From the NCBI RefSeq assembly GCF_000682695.1, contig NZ_AWFG01000023.1:1-34048 (forward strand): a stretch of DNA of 34,048 nt, given 5' to 3'. This DNA comes from Hyphomonas chukchiensis. GTDB lineage: Bacteria; Pseudomonadota; Alphaproteobacteria; Caulobacterales; Hyphomonadaceae. Of the stretch, positions 8,624 through 16,019 are shown piece after piece (within the stretch, counting starts at the first letter, position 1; every line of letters starts with the position of its first letter). Made by a program: the position numbers and the translations under genes. The notes under the pieces are model-generated. The model was not told where the DNA came from, made no database searches, and saw only the letters and a list, made by a program, of their open reading frames with translations.

Positions 8624-8854
8624 ATGGCCATGAACCGCGACACACTGCTCGGCTACCTGACCGACGCCTTCCCGGATGCCGAGATCACGCTCACTGACCT
8701 CGCCGGCGACGACAATCACTGGCAGGCCGAGATCATCAGCGCGCAATTCGCCGGGCTACCCCGCGTGAAACAGCACCAGCTGGTCTATTCTGCCCTCAAG
8801 GGAACGATGGGCGGCGAACTGCACGCCCTCGCCCTCAAGACCAAAGCGCCCTGA
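8624..8854 (+). CDS. bolA: BolA family protein
   Basis: 76 residues, covering the whole BolA fold. The conserved GLPRVKQHQLVYSAL helix region (residues about 45-59), including the invariant His used with monothiol glutaredoxins to share a [2Fe-2S] cluster, is present, and HALALKT ends the domain as in relatives. BolA proteins work with CGFS glutaredoxins in iron-sulfur trafficking and iron sensing. The CGFS partner, grxD, is in the same window at 11457-11798 but separated by two unrelated genes. GAGGA nine bases before the ATG supports the start; a second ATG lies two codons in. Whether it is closer to BolA or IbaG cannot be settled by eye. Confidence 0.92.
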   Translation: MAMNRDTLLGYLTDAFPDAEITLTDLAGDDNHWQAEIISAQFAGLPRVKQHQLVYSALKGTMGGELHALALKTKAP

Positions 8855-8855
8855 G

Positions 8856-9377
8856 CTATTGGCCGGTCAGGAAGTCGCGCTTGCCAAGCGCCACGCCCTG
8901 ATGACGCAAGAGGGCATAGGTCATCGTCACGTGGAAGATCATGTTCGTCAGGACGAACGTGGTCAGGTACTGGCGCCCCTGCATGGGCATGGTTTGCGGT
9001 CCCACCGGTATTTGAAGCGTCTCATGCTCCCTCGCATCCACCTTCGCGTCGTCGACAGAATTGACAAAAGCCAGCGCCTTATCGCATCGCGCCATCAATT
9101 CGGCGAATGTCGTTTCAGTGTCCGGAAAGCTCGGGATTTCGCTGCCCGACAGCCGCGCCGCGCCGCGAGCGGCATTGTCACAAGCGATCTGCACCTGACG
9201 GCTGAGCGGCAGCATGTCGGGATAGAGCCGCGCCGACAGAAACACGGAATCTTCAACGTCTGTGGCACGCGCCTGCGCCTCGCCCTTCCTCAGGCTCGCG
9301 CGCATCGACGCCAGCATTTGATTAACGGATGTTTTCAGAACGTAGGACATTGTGTCGGACATGAGGGAGCGCTCCAT
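8856..9377 (-). CDS. DUF1993 family protein
   Basis: About 173 residues. The sequence matches the DUF1993 pattern: a short helical start (SYVLKTSVNQMLASMRASL), LYPDMLPLSRQVQIACDNA near residue 50, FAELMARCDKALAFV, and FVLTNMIFHVTMTYALLRHQGVALGKRDFL at the C-terminus. The fold is expected to be a DinB-like four-helix bundle; biochemical function is not known. ATG at 9377 has AGGAG five bases upstream; ATG at 9362 has GGAG nine bases upstream and is an alternative. The frame open to 9506 adds an unlikely N-terminal extension overlapping the next gene. It sits tail to tail with bolA with only one base between stops. Confidence 0.85.
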   Translation of the reverse strand: MERSLMSDTMSYVLKTSVNQMLASMRASLRKGEAQARATDVEDSVFLSARLYPDMLPLSRQVQIACDNAARGAARLSGSEIPSFPDTETTFAELMARCDKALAFVNSVDDAKVDAREHETLQIPVGPQTMPMQGRQYLTTFVLTNMIFHVTMTYALLRHQGVALGKRDFLTGQ

Positions 9378-9504
9378 TTGTGCTCCTGCTAGATAAGGTG
9401 AGCCCTGAAAGTAACAATCAATATTTTGTCCGCGCTGAGATTGACCGCGGCGCCTCAATCCTGTCACTTCGGGGCAAATTTCACCAAGGGAGTCGCTTTT
9501 CACC

Positions 9505-11370
9505 ATGCGTTTATCACTCGCTACCAGCGCTATAGCGCTGACTATTGCCCTCGCCAGCTGTGCGGCGCCAAAAGAAACCCTTCAGGAAACGACCCCTGTT
9601 GCGGCTGAAGCCACAACAGAGTCACCGACCGTAACCGAAGCCCGCGCCTTTATGGCTCGCGCGGAATCCGAACTGTCGGACATGTCGGATGAAGCCAGCC
9701 TCGTTTTCTGGGCCCAGGCGACGAACATTACTGACGAGACCAATGCCGCCGCGGCCGAAATCGGCGCCCGCGCGACCAAGCTGTCCGTGTCGCTGGCCAA
9801 TGAGTCCAAGAAATTCAATATCGACGACCTGCCTCAGGATCTTGCCCGCAAGATGACCAAGCTGCGCGCAGGCATCACGATCCCTGCCCCGTCGACTGAA
9901 GGGGCTGCTGAAGAACTCTCAACGATCACAACCGATCTCGACGCCAAGTACGGCACCGGCACGTTCAATTACAAAGGCAAGGACATGACGCTCGACGAAC
10001 TGTCGACGATCATCGAAACCTCGCGCGACCCGGAAGAGCTGAAAGCCGTCTGGGAAGGCTGGCGCACAGTCTCGCCCGCCATGAAGGACGAGTATGCGCG
10101 TATGGTCGAAATTGCCAATGAAGGCGCCGTGGCGCTTGGCTACCCGAGCCTCGACCAGATGTGGCTGTCGAACTACGACATGGCACCCGAAGAGATGGAA
10201 GCCGAAGTCGACCGACTCTGGAGCCAGGTCGAACCGCTCTACAAGGAGTTGCACTGCTACGCCCGTACGCGCCTGAACGCCCAATATGGTGATGACGTTC
10301 AGCCAAAGACCGGCCCGATCCGCGCAGACCTGCTTGGCAACATGTGGGCACAGGACTGGTCGGGCATCTATGACGTGGTCAAGACCGACACGCCCGGACC
10401 CAGCTACAACGTCACCCAGCGCCTCGTTGAAAAGGGTTATGATCCGATCAAGATGGTGAAGACGGGTGAAGCCTTCTTCACCTCGCTCGGTTTCGCGCCC
10501 CTGCCCGAGACTTTCTGGGAACGCTCGATGATCACGCGCCCCGAAGGCAAGGAAGTCATCTGCCATGCTTCGGCGTGGGACCTCGACAACAAGGACGACG
10601 TGCGCATCAAGATGTGTACCGAGGTCAACGAAGAAGACTTCGACACGGTCCACCACGAGCTAGGCCACAATTTCTACCAGCGCGCCTACAAGGATCAGGA
10701 TTTCCTCTACAAGGATGGCGCCAATGACGGCTTTCATGAAGCCATTGGTGACTTCATCGGCCTCTCCATCACGCCCGAATACCTGAAACAGATCGGCCTG
10801 ATTAATGAGAGCGAGATGCCGCCGGCAGATGCCGACACGGCCCTGCTGCTGAATATCGCCCTCAAGAAGATCGCCTTCCTGCCATTCGCGCTCACCGTGG
10901 ATGGCTGGCGTTGGGACGTCCTCTCCGGCAAGACCGCACCAGCAGACTATAATGATGCATGGTGGGCCAAGCGCCTCGAGATGCAGGGTATTGTTCCGCC
11001 CGGTCCACGTCCGGCTGACGCCTTCGACCCCGGCGCGAAATACCATATCCCGGGCAACACTCCCTACCTGCGTTATTTCCTGTCTTACATCCTGCAGTTC
11101 CAGTTCCACAAAGCGGCCTGTGAACAGGCTGGCTGGGAAGGTCCGCTTCACCGCTGCTCGATCTATGACAACAAGGAAGTCGGCGAGCGTTTCAACGCGA
11201 TGCTCGAAATGGGCGCCTCCAAGCCTTGGCCGGACGCGCTTGAAGCCTTCACGGGCACCCGCGAGATCGATGGCAGCGCCATTGTCGAGTATTTCGATCC
11301 GCTCATGGTCTATCTGAAAGAACAGAATGAAGGCCAATCCTGCGGCTGGGACGAGCCAGCAGCCGAATAG
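9505..11370 (+). CDS. M2 family peptidyl-dipeptidase (ACE-like), lipoprotein
   Basis: 621 residues. The zinc site is H384-E385-L-G-H388 with third ligand E412 in GFHEAIGD, the same spacing as in angiotensin-converting enzyme (MEROPS M2). The preceding TVHH and following NFYQRAYK...[12 protein letters not shown] context is typical. The N-terminus is a lipoprotein signal with lipobox LASC (Cys19), so the enzyme is probably attached to the periplasmic face of a membrane. M2 enzymes cleave dipeptides from peptide C-termini. The aspartate-free start after Cys19 (AAPKE) suggests outer-membrane sorting by enteric rules, which may not hold here. GGGAG about 12 bases upstream is the likely ribosome site. 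It is divergent from DUF1993 and followed by a very stable hairpin. Confidence 0.94.
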   Translation: MRLSLATSAIALTIALASCAAPKETLQETTPVAAEATTESPTVTEARAFMARAESELSDMSDEASLVFWAQATNITDETNAAAAEIGARATKLSVSLANESKKFNIDDLPQDLARKMTKLRAGITIPAPSTEGAAEELSTITTDLDAKYGTGTFNYKGKDMTLDELSTIIETSRDPEELKAVWEGWRTVSPAMKDEYARMVEIANEGAVALGYPSLDQMWLSNYDMAPEEMEAEVDRLWSQVEPLYKELHCYARTRLNAQYGDDVQPKTGPIRADLLGNMWAQDWSGIYDVVKTDTPGPSYNVTQRLVEKGYDPIKMVKTGEAFFTSLGFAPLPETFWERSMITRPEGKEVICHASAWDLDNKDDVRIKMCTEVNEEDFDTVHHELGHNFYQRAYKDQDFLYKDGANDGFHEAIGDFIGLSITPEYLKQIGLINESEMPPADADTALLLNIALKKIAFLPFALTVDGWRWDVLSGKTAPADYNDAWWAKRLEMQGIVPPGPRPADAFDPGAKYHIPGNTPYLRYFLSYILQFQFHKAACEQAGWEGPLHRCSIYDNKEVGERFNAMLEMGASKPWPDALEAFTGTREIDGSAIVEYFDPLMVYLKEQNEGQSCGWDEPAAE

Positions 11371-11381
11371 GCAAACCACTT

Positions 11382-11418
11382 GTGCGCGGCGGCCCGCTTG
11401 ACGTAAGCCGCCGCGCAC
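11382..11418 (+). terminator. GC-rich hairpin after the M2 peptidase gene
   Basis: A perfect 12-bp inverted repeat (GTGCGCGGCGGC at 11382-11393 and its complement at 11407-11418) with a 13-base loop begins 11 bases after the peptidase stop. There is no T-run after it, so it may be a weak or Rho-assisted terminator, or a 3'-end stabilising hairpin, ahead of grxD. Confidence 0.5.
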
Positions 11419-11456
11419 CACACATCAGGGCTGAACACGTACTGCAGGAACACGCC

Positions 11457-11798
11457 ATGACCGACCAGACTACGCTCGACGCCATCGAAAAGGCTGTAAA
11501 AGCCAATGACGTTGTCCTTTTCATGAAGGGCACGCCAACCTTCCCGCAATGCGGGTTTTCATCTGTCGTGGTTCAGGTACTGGACTATCTTGGCGTTGAA
11601 TATGTTTCGACCAACGTGCTCGAAGACGCCGCTGTGCGCGAAGGTATCAAGGCCTATTCGCAATGGCCTACGATTCCTCAGCTCTACGTGAAGGGCGAAT
11701 TCGTTGGTGGCTGCGATATCGTGAAAGAAATGTTCGAGAGCGGCGAGCTGCGCGACTTCTTTCAGGACAAGGGCGTGGAAGTCGACGCCGCCGCCTGA
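11457..11798 (+). CDS. grxD: Monothiol glutaredoxin, Grx4 (CGFS) family
   Basis: 113 residues. The active site [10 protein letters not shown] (Cys32) is the signature CGFS of monothiol glutaredoxins, and [19 protein letters not shown] carries the cis-Pro (TIP) and glutathione-binding GGCD motif. The protein binds a glutathione-ligated [2Fe-2S] cluster, transfers it to apo-proteins and partners with BolA. The ATG at 11457 is chosen because the domain begins just after it and AGGAA lies seven bases upstream; the frame open from 11382 runs through the upstream hairpin. It is likely co-regulated with bolA only indirectly, since a divergent gene and the M2 gene lie between. Confidence 0.96.
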   Translation: MTDQTTLDAIEKAVKANDVVLFMKGTPTFPQCGFSSVVVQVLDYLGVEYVSTNVLEDAAVREGIKAYSQWPTIPQLYVKGEFVGGCDIVKEMFESGELRDFFQDKGVEVDAAA

Positions 11799-11828
11799 TA
11801 TCCAGCCGACAGACATTGGTGGGCGAAC

Positions 11829-11842
11829 GAGAACGCGTTCTC
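11829..11842. repeat. 14-bp perfect palindrome between grxD and a hypothetical gene
   Basis: GAGAACGCGTTCTC equals its own reverse complement. It lies 31 bases after the grxD stop and 65 bases before the next start, where an operator would be expected. The spacing does not fit the alphaproteobacterial LexA box (GTTC-N7-GTTC). Confidence 0.5.
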
Positions 11843-11879
11843 TATGCTGACCTGATTTACCGTCAAACTACGCATCTCT

Positions 11880-11894
11880 CAATGTAACACATTG
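11880..11894. repeat. 15-bp inverted repeat just before a ribosome binding site
   Basis: CAATGT-AAC-ACATTG, with 6-bp perfect arms, ends where the GGGAG Shine-Dalgarno of the next gene begins. It could be an operator or a small RNA hairpin; chance cannot be excluded at this length. Confidence 0.4.
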
Positions 11895-11906
11895 GGAGAT
11901 TTTGCG

Positions 11907-12434
11907 ATGGCTGGGGACGGTTTTGATTTCTTTATGGACAGGATTTGCGTCGCGGGAGAGCCGTGGTCGATCGAACTGAGAAATGTCGCCGACGCGCATT
12001 CATTCACGGTCGAGTTCTCCGGGCCGTCTGGCGGGATCTATCGTTACTATCCGCGGCAACGGAATAGTGTTGCAGTGCAGTTTTGTCATCCGGCCCCAGG
12101 GGCAGCCCTTGTTGCCGTCGCCATTCGCAATGCCAGACTGCTCACAATCGGAGTCATGATGGCGAAATTCGAAATCCTTGCCCAGCGTCCCGTGTCGGGA
12201 ATGGATGCGGAGTCGCAGCGGATATCGGCGTCACTCACAGCGCAAGGGGAGGTCACCATGCCGGTACTGGACGCGACGGGAAAGCCGCCGATGGCGATGA
12301 CCTATAACGCCGCCAATCCACATTCCATGCAGGCCACTCCTGCGTCAGCATCGCCGCTCCCTCAGCGCGATGTCGCCCAGATGCTGCAGGATCGCGTTCA
12401 GCAAAGGCTGATAAACCGTCTCAATCGCGAATAG
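11907..12434 (+). CDS. Hypothetical protein, unrecognised
   Basis: 175 residues from the ATG at 11907, preceded by GGGAG eight bases upstream; a TTG five codons earlier is less likely. I do not recognise the family. Residues 1-90 look like a compact beta-rich domain (SIELRNV, HSFTVEFSG, IYRYYPRQRNSVAVQF, ALVAVAIRNARLLTIGVMMAKF), with no signal peptide or membrane segment. Residues 100-155 are low-complexity, rich in Ala, Ser, Pro, Gln and Met, and probably disordered. The C-terminal 20 residues (DVAQMLQDRVQQRLINRLNRE) should form a charged helix. Two palindromes precede the gene, suggesting its own promoter. It nearly abuts (4 bases) the convergent membrane protein gene. Codon use looks native. 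Confidence 0.7.
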   Translation: MAGDGFDFFMDRICVAGEPWSIELRNVADAHSFTVEFSGPSGGIYRYYPRQRNSVAVQFCHPAPGAALVAVAIRNARLLTIGVMMAKFEILAQRPVSGMDAESQRISASLTAQGEVTMPVLDATGKPPMAMTYNAANPHSMQATPASASPLPQRDVAQMLQDRVQQRLINRLNRE

Positions 12435-12438
12435 AGGG

Positions 12439-12699
12439 CTAATTGCTGACGAAGTCAGCGACCATTCCGGGTGCAGCCATCAGCACACAGCCCGCGCAGT
12501 TATCCGGCCGCAGGCTAAGCGGCAGCAAGGTCGCGGTTAAGGCAAAGAGCAATCCGGCGAGGTATCCCTTGCGGCGACGGAACGGCATTGGATAGCAAGC
12601 ACGCGCTGATTTGCGCCATCGCAGCAAAACGTACCCTATGAGCATCAGGCCGAGACCTGACGCCAGCCAGTAAAGGGCACTTACAGCGAACGCTGACAT
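12439..12699 (-). CDS. Small membrane protein with two predicted helices, unrecognised
   Basis: 86 residues. Hydrophobic stretches at about residues 7-27 and 47-63 are separated by a strongly basic segment (RWRKSARACYPMPFRRRKG), which by the positive-inside rule should be cytoplasmic, placing both ends outside. After the second helix comes a C68-AG-C71 pair, which could form a disulfide or bind a metal in the periplasm. I cannot assign a family. The ATG at 12699 has GGAG seven bases upstream, but this lies within the 3' arm of a 7-bp hairpin (12705-12724). It is convergent with the preceding hypothetical gene and divergent from rimO. Confidence 0.7.
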   Translation of the reverse strand: MSAFAVSALYWLASGLGLMLIGYVLLRWRKSARACYPMPFRRRKGYLAGLLFALTATLLPLSLRPDNCAGCVLMAAPGMVADFVSN

Positions 12700-12704
12700 T
12701 AAAA

Positions 12705-12724
12705 TCTCCGTTTCACGACGGAGA
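12705..12724 (-). promoter_or_regulatory. Hairpin that would sequester the Shine-Dalgarno of the small membrane protein
   Basis: On the minus strand TCTCCGT, a six-base loop and ACGGAGA form a perfect 7-bp stem; the 3' arm contains the GGAG that should bind the ribosome, and the ATG follows five bases after the stem. Folding would block initiation, so translation may be conditional. Confidence 0.45.
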
Positions 12725-12849
12725 CAAAACTAACCTGAACATGTTTTTATCCACGAAAATGTAGCATCCAAATTCGCGAAACGTCCTTAACGCGCGATTC
12801 ACGCTGTTTCCGCGCTGAGACATTCGGCTCGCAAACGCCCGGCGATGTG

Positions 12850-12855
12850 CTAAAG
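12850..12855 (+). promoter_or_regulatory. GCTAAAG -10-like element next to the rimO start
   Basis: CTAAAG, preceded by TG and followed by C, lies eight bases before the rimO ATG with no Shine-Dalgarno in between. It resembles GCTANAWC of Caulobacter housekeeping promoters and suggests a leaderless or nearly leaderless transcript. A -35 box is not obvious. Confidence 0.4.
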
Positions 12856-12863
12856 CGCGCGCC

Positions 12864-14201
12864 ATGACAGCAACGACCTTCATCCCAAGCGCCCCTAAAG
12901 TGGGTATCGTTTCCCTCGGCTGCCCAAAGGCGCTGGTGGATTCAGAACGCATCATCACCCGCCTCCGGGCCGAGGGATATCAGATCGCGCCGGATTATGC
13001 CGGAGCAGACCTCGTGCTGGTCAACACGTGCGGCTTCCTCGACAGCGCGCGTGATGAAAGCCTCGAAGCCATCGGCGAAGCTATTGAGGCCAACGGGAAA
13101 GTTATTGTCACCGGTTGTCTGGGCGCCGAGCCCGATGTGATCGAAAGAGCCCATCCCAAGGTGCTCGCGATCACCGGCCCGCACCAGTATGAAGACGTTA
13201 TGGCGGCGGTGCACACCCACCTGACGCCCCCTCACAACCCCCATCTGGATCTCGTACCCGAGGCAGGCCTGCGCCTCACGCCCCGCCACTATGCCTACCT
13301 GAAGATCTCCGAGGGCTGCAACAATCGCTGCAGCTTTTGCATCATCCCGAAACTTCGCGGCGACCTTGCGTCCCGGCCGATCCACCATGTGCTGACAGAA
13401 GCGGAACAGCTGGTGCGGGCCGGCGTGAAGGAACTTCTTGTGATCAGCCAGGACACATCAGCCTACGGGCTCGACGTGCGCTACAAGCCGGAAACGTGGC
13501 GTGGCACTGAGTATCATACCCGCTTCCTGGATCTCGCCAAGGGGCTTGGCAGCCTCGGCGTCTGGGCCCGGATGCACTATGTCTATCCCTACCCCCATGT
13601 TGATCAGGTCATTCCGTTGATGGCCGAAGGGCTCATCACGCCCTATCTCGACATCCCTTTCCAGCACGCGTCTGCGAATGTCCTGAAAGCCATGAAACGT
13701 CCCGCCAAGCAGGACCGCGTCCTTGAACGCATCCAGCAATGGCGGCGCGATGTGCCCGAGCTGGCCATCCGCTCGACCTTCATTGTCGGCTTTCCGGGCG
13801 AGACGGAAGAAGACTTCGAAATCCTTCTGGATTTTGTCCGCGAAGCGAAGATCGATCGCGCTGGCTGCTTCAAATACGAAAACGTCGCCCATGCCGACAG
13901 TCGTTCGTTGCCCGGCCATGTCGATGAAGCAGTCAAGGAAGAGCGCTGGCACCGCTTCATGCAGGTTCAGGCCGAAGTCTCTGCCGCGCGCGCCGAAGCC
14001 CAGATTGGTTCAGTGCAGGATGTCATCATCGACGGCGCCGGCGATGAGGCAGGCATCATGATCGGTCGCACGAAAGCGGACGCGCCGGAAGTCGACGCCG
14101 TTGTGTATCTCGAAGACGCAATGCACCTGAAGCCGGGAGACATTGTGCCGGTGGAGATTGACGGCGCCGACGATTACGACCTCTACGGCCGCCCGGCCTG
14201 A
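12864..14201 (+). CDS. rimO: Ribosomal protein S12 methylthiotransferase RimO
   Basis: 445 residues, typical of the family. RimO is a radical-SAM enzyme that adds a methylthio group to the conserved aspartate of ribosomal protein S12. The N-terminal UPF0004 domain has its three cluster cysteines C20 (SLGCPK), C56 (VNTCGF) and C85 (VTGCLG); the radical-SAM cluster cysteines are C152, C156 and C159 in [11 protein letters not shown]. The [12 protein letters not shown] start distinguishes RimO from MiaB. A TRAM domain occupies the C-terminal 65 or so residues. No Shine-Dalgarno precedes the ATG. Its last 19 bases overlap the convergent DJ-1/PfpI gene. Confidence 0.96.
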   Translation: MTATTFIPSAPKVGIVSLGCPKALVDSERIITRLRAEGYQIAPDYAGADLVLVNTCGFLDSARDESLEAIGEAIEANGKVIVTGCLGAEPDVIERAHPKVLAITGPHQYEDVMAAVHTHLTPPHNPHLDLVPEAGLRLTPRHYAYLKISEGCNNRCSFCIIPKLRGDLASRPIHHVLTEAEQLVRAGVKELLVISQDTSAYGLDVRYKPETWRGTEYHTRFLDLAKGLGSLGVWARMHYVYPYPHVDQVIPLMAEGLITPYLDIPFQHASANVLKAMKRPAKQDRVLERIQQWRRDVPELAIRSTFIVGFPGETEEDFEILLDFVREAKIDRAGCFKYENVAHADSRSLPGHVDEAVKEERWHRFMQVQAEVSAARAEAQIGSVQDVIIDGAGDEAGIMIGRTKADAPEVDAVVYLEDAMHLKPGDIVPVEIDGADDYDLYGRPA

Positions 14202-14887
14202 GCCAGCATTCGCTGGCCAGCCTCATGGGCCTCGATACGTCGCTGATCAATCAACTTGTCCATGTGCGCTGAATAGGCCGAGAGCGTTTCAGCCTCGGCA
14301 AGCTCCGGCCGGCCACCCGGGAATGGCGGCGAGGGCGCGTATTCGTAGCCCAATGTCAGCGCTTTGGCGTAGGCCTCCCCCGCGATCTCCGCCACCATGG
14401 TCAGCGCAAAGTCGATCCCCGCCGTGACGCCGCCGCCCGTTATCGTGTTCCCGTCACGAACCACCCGGGATTCATCAACGATCGCGCCGAACTCGGGCAG
14501 CAAATGCCGCCAGGCCCAATGACAGGCCGCGCGCTTTCCCTGCAACAAGCCGGCGGCCCCAAGGATCAGTGATCCCGTGCAGACGGAGGTGACGTATTTT
14601 GCGCCGAGGCCCAGACGGCGGATTTCGGCTGTAAAGGCCTCATCCAGCGCGACCTTCGTCGCAGTCATGCCGCCCGGAACACAGAGCAGGTCGCAATGTT
14701 CGATCTCCGACAGTTTCGTCGTTCGACCGATCACGAGATTGCCCTCAGCTGTGACTTCGCCCCCGTCTCGGCTGGCGATCAGGGTAGAAGCGGCTGGCAA
14801 GCGGCAGAGCACCTGGTGAGGCCCCGTAAAGTCGAGATGGGTCATGTTATGGTAGATGGCAAAGACAGTGGTGAAGGGCTGGCTCAT
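14183..14887 (-). CDS. DJ-1/PfpI family protein, isonitrile hydratase-like
   Basis: 234 residues. The catalytic nucleophile elbow is [21 protein letters not shown] with Cys103, and Asp19 lies in [11 protein letters not shown]. These correspond, with a two-residue offset, to Asp17 and Cys101 of Pseudomonas cyclohexyl-isocyanide hydratase (InhA), which turns isonitriles into N-formamides. Further likeness is seen in [22 protein letters not shown] and [12 protein letters not shown]. The protein has no signal peptide. AAGGAG seven bases before the ATG at 14887 supports the start. It is divergent from a GlxA-type regulator, which probably controls it. The substrate is inferred; related proteins in this branch lack assigned substrates. 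Confidence 0.88.
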   Translation of the reverse strand: MSQPFTTVFAIYHNMTHLDFTGPHQVLCRLPAASTLIASRDGGEVTAEGNLVIGRTTKLSEIEHCDLLCVPGGMTATKVALDEAFTAEIRRLGLGAKYVTSVCTGSLILGAAGLLQGKRAACHWAWRHLLPEFGAIVDESRVVRDGNTITGGGVTAGIDFALTMVAEIAGEAYAKALTLGYEYAPSPPFPGGRPELAEAETLSAYSAHMDKLIDQRRIEAHEAGQRMLAQAGRP

Positions 14888-14915
14888 GCGGGTCTCCTTG
14901 CTGGCATTGCGAATT

Positions 14916-14945
14916 TGTCCTAGATCCCGTTTGGCAGAAAGGACA
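14916..14945. promoter_or_regulatory. Inverted repeat in the divergent DJ-1/regulator promoter region
   Basis: TGTCCT (14916-14921) and AGGACA (14940-14945) are perfect inverted 6-bp arms 18 bases apart in the 66-base gap between the hydratase-like gene and the AraC-type regulator. The centre-to-centre distance of 24 bases, a little over two helical turns, suits a dimeric regulator, perhaps the adjacent one. Confidence 0.4.
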
Positions 14946-14953
14946 TTGTTCCC

Positions 14954-15919
14954 ATGAATTCCGCCAATACTGCTACGCGAGACATAGGCATCCTTATCTT
15001 TGAGGGCTTTCAGCTGCTTGATGCAGCTGGCCCGATTACAGTGTTCGAAATGCCGGTTCGTGGGCTCAATCCGCCGCCCTATCGACTAACCGTCTACTCG
15101 CTGCCGGGTGGTCCCGTGAAGTCGTCCAGCGGCATCTCGATGCATTCCGAATCCCTGCCGGCCGGTTTGACGCTCGGTACGCTGATCGTATCCGGCGGTG
15201 AAGGCACGCGCACCGCTATGCGCGACGGCGCCATGATGAGTGCGATACGGGATCTGTCGGTGCGGACAAGGCGGACCACATCCGTGTGTTCCGGCGCGTT
15301 TCTCCTCGCAGCTGCTGGCCTTCTTGACGGACGTAAAGCCACGACGCACTGGCGCCGCTGCCCGGACATGACCCGTCACTTTCCTGCCGTCCAGCTCGAC
15401 GCGGACCGCATCTTTGTGCGTGATGGAAAGTTCTGGACCTCCGCCGGCATTTCGGCCGGGATCGATCTTGCGCTGGCGCTTGTCGAGGAAGATCTTGGAG
15501 AGGATGTCGCAAGACACTCCGCACGGGAGATGGTCGTCCATCAACGTCGTCAGGGTGGCCAATCGCAGTTTTCAGTGATGCAGGACGTGAAGCTTGCGTC
15601 CGGACGTTTCGACACGCTGATTGCCTGGATCCAGGCGAACTTGGGATGCGAATTGAAGGTCGAACAGATGGCTGAGCAAGCCAAAATGAGTCCTCGGAAC
15701 TTTGCGCGTGTCTTTCGGGCAGAAACGGGTACGACACCCGCCCGACTTGTTGAAAAGCTGAGACTCGAAGCGGCACGGGAACGCGTCGAGATGACAGGCA
15801 TCTCGCTCCAGGAAATCGCTCAGCAGACCGGCTTCGGCGACGCTGAACGTATGCGGGTATCCTTTATGCGGGCTTACGGACAGCCCCCAATGGTTCTGCG
15901 CCGTCAGCGCAGGGGATAA
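14954..15919 (+). CDS. GlxA family transcriptional regulator (DJ-1/PfpI plus AraC HTH)
   Basis: 321 residues in two parts. Residues about 10-195 form a DJ-1/PfpI amidotransferase-like domain with the elbow TSVCSGAFLLAAAGLLDGRKATTHW (Cys112) and ISAGIDLALALVEEDLGEDVA. Residues about 215-318 are an AraC-type DNA-binding domain with LKVEQMAEQAKMSPRNFARVFRAETG as first helix-turn-helix and ISLQEIAQQTGFGDAERMRVSFMRAYGQPP as second. This is the GlxA/FtrA arrangement; the N-terminal domain probably senses a small molecule. The neighbour read divergently is itself a DJ-1/PfpI enzyme, so the pair likely forms a regulator-enzyme unit. AAGGA about 11 bases upstream of the ATG supports the start. Confidence 0.93.
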   Translation: MNSANTATRDIGILIFEGFQLLDAAGPITVFEMPVRGLNPPPYRLTVYSLPGGPVKSSSGISMHSESLPAGLTLGTLIVSGGEGTRTAMRDGAMMSAIRDLSVRTRRTTSVCSGAFLLAAAGLLDGRKATTHWRRCPDMTRHFPAVQLDADRIFVRDGKFWTSAGISAGIDLALALVEEDLGEDVARHSAREMVVHQRRQGGQSQFSVMQDVKLASGRFDTLIAWIQANLGCELKVEQMAEQAKMSPRNFARVFRAETGTTPARLVEKLRLEAARERVEMTGISLQEIAQQTGFGDAERMRVSFMRAYGQPPMVLRRQRRG

Positions 15920-15930
15920 GACCAAAAAAC

Positions 15931-15948
15931 TAATATCAATAGATATTA
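15931..15948. promoter_or_regulatory. 18-bp perfect inverted repeat upstream of the GIN-domain operon
   Basis: TAATATC-AATA-GATATTA has 7-bp perfect arms. It lies 32 bases upstream of a TTGACT -35-like box, in a strikingly AT-rich gap inside GC-rich sequence. With the second repeat at 15969-15983 it shares the TATC...GATA pattern, suggesting two operator sites for one dimeric regulator. Confidence 0.55.
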
Positions 15949-15962
15949 TCGAAAAACAACGA

Positions 15963-15989
15963 TTGACTTATCGTATTTCGATATACAAT
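15963..15989 (+). promoter_or_regulatory. Promoter with embedded TATCG-N5-CGATA palindrome
   Basis: TTGACT (15963-15968) and TACAAT (15984-15989) match -35 and -10 boxes, though the 15-base spacer is short. The spacer is exactly filled by TATCG-TATTT-CGATA (15969-15983), a 5-bp inverted repeat. A protein bound there would block polymerase. Transcription would lead into the GIN-domain gene whose ATG lies 30 bases on. Confidence 0.55.
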
Positions 15990-16019
15990 AGTCTCTAGAA
16001 ACCAACATGGAGACGCCTC

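Noticed and set aside
8544..8645. Extended N-terminus of the minus-strand M28 peptidase up to 8645
   Set aside because: The extension overlaps the bolA start, lacks similarity to a signal peptide and would place the membrane anchor internally.
11398..11420. TTGACG as a -35 box for grxD
   Set aside because: It falls in the loop and arm of the 12-bp hairpin, and no -10 element is seen at 16-18 bases.
11825..11842. GAAC/GTTC elements as a LexA (SOS) box
   Set aside because: The alphaproteobacterial box is a direct repeat GTTC-N7-GTTC; here the elements form a palindrome with the wrong spacing.
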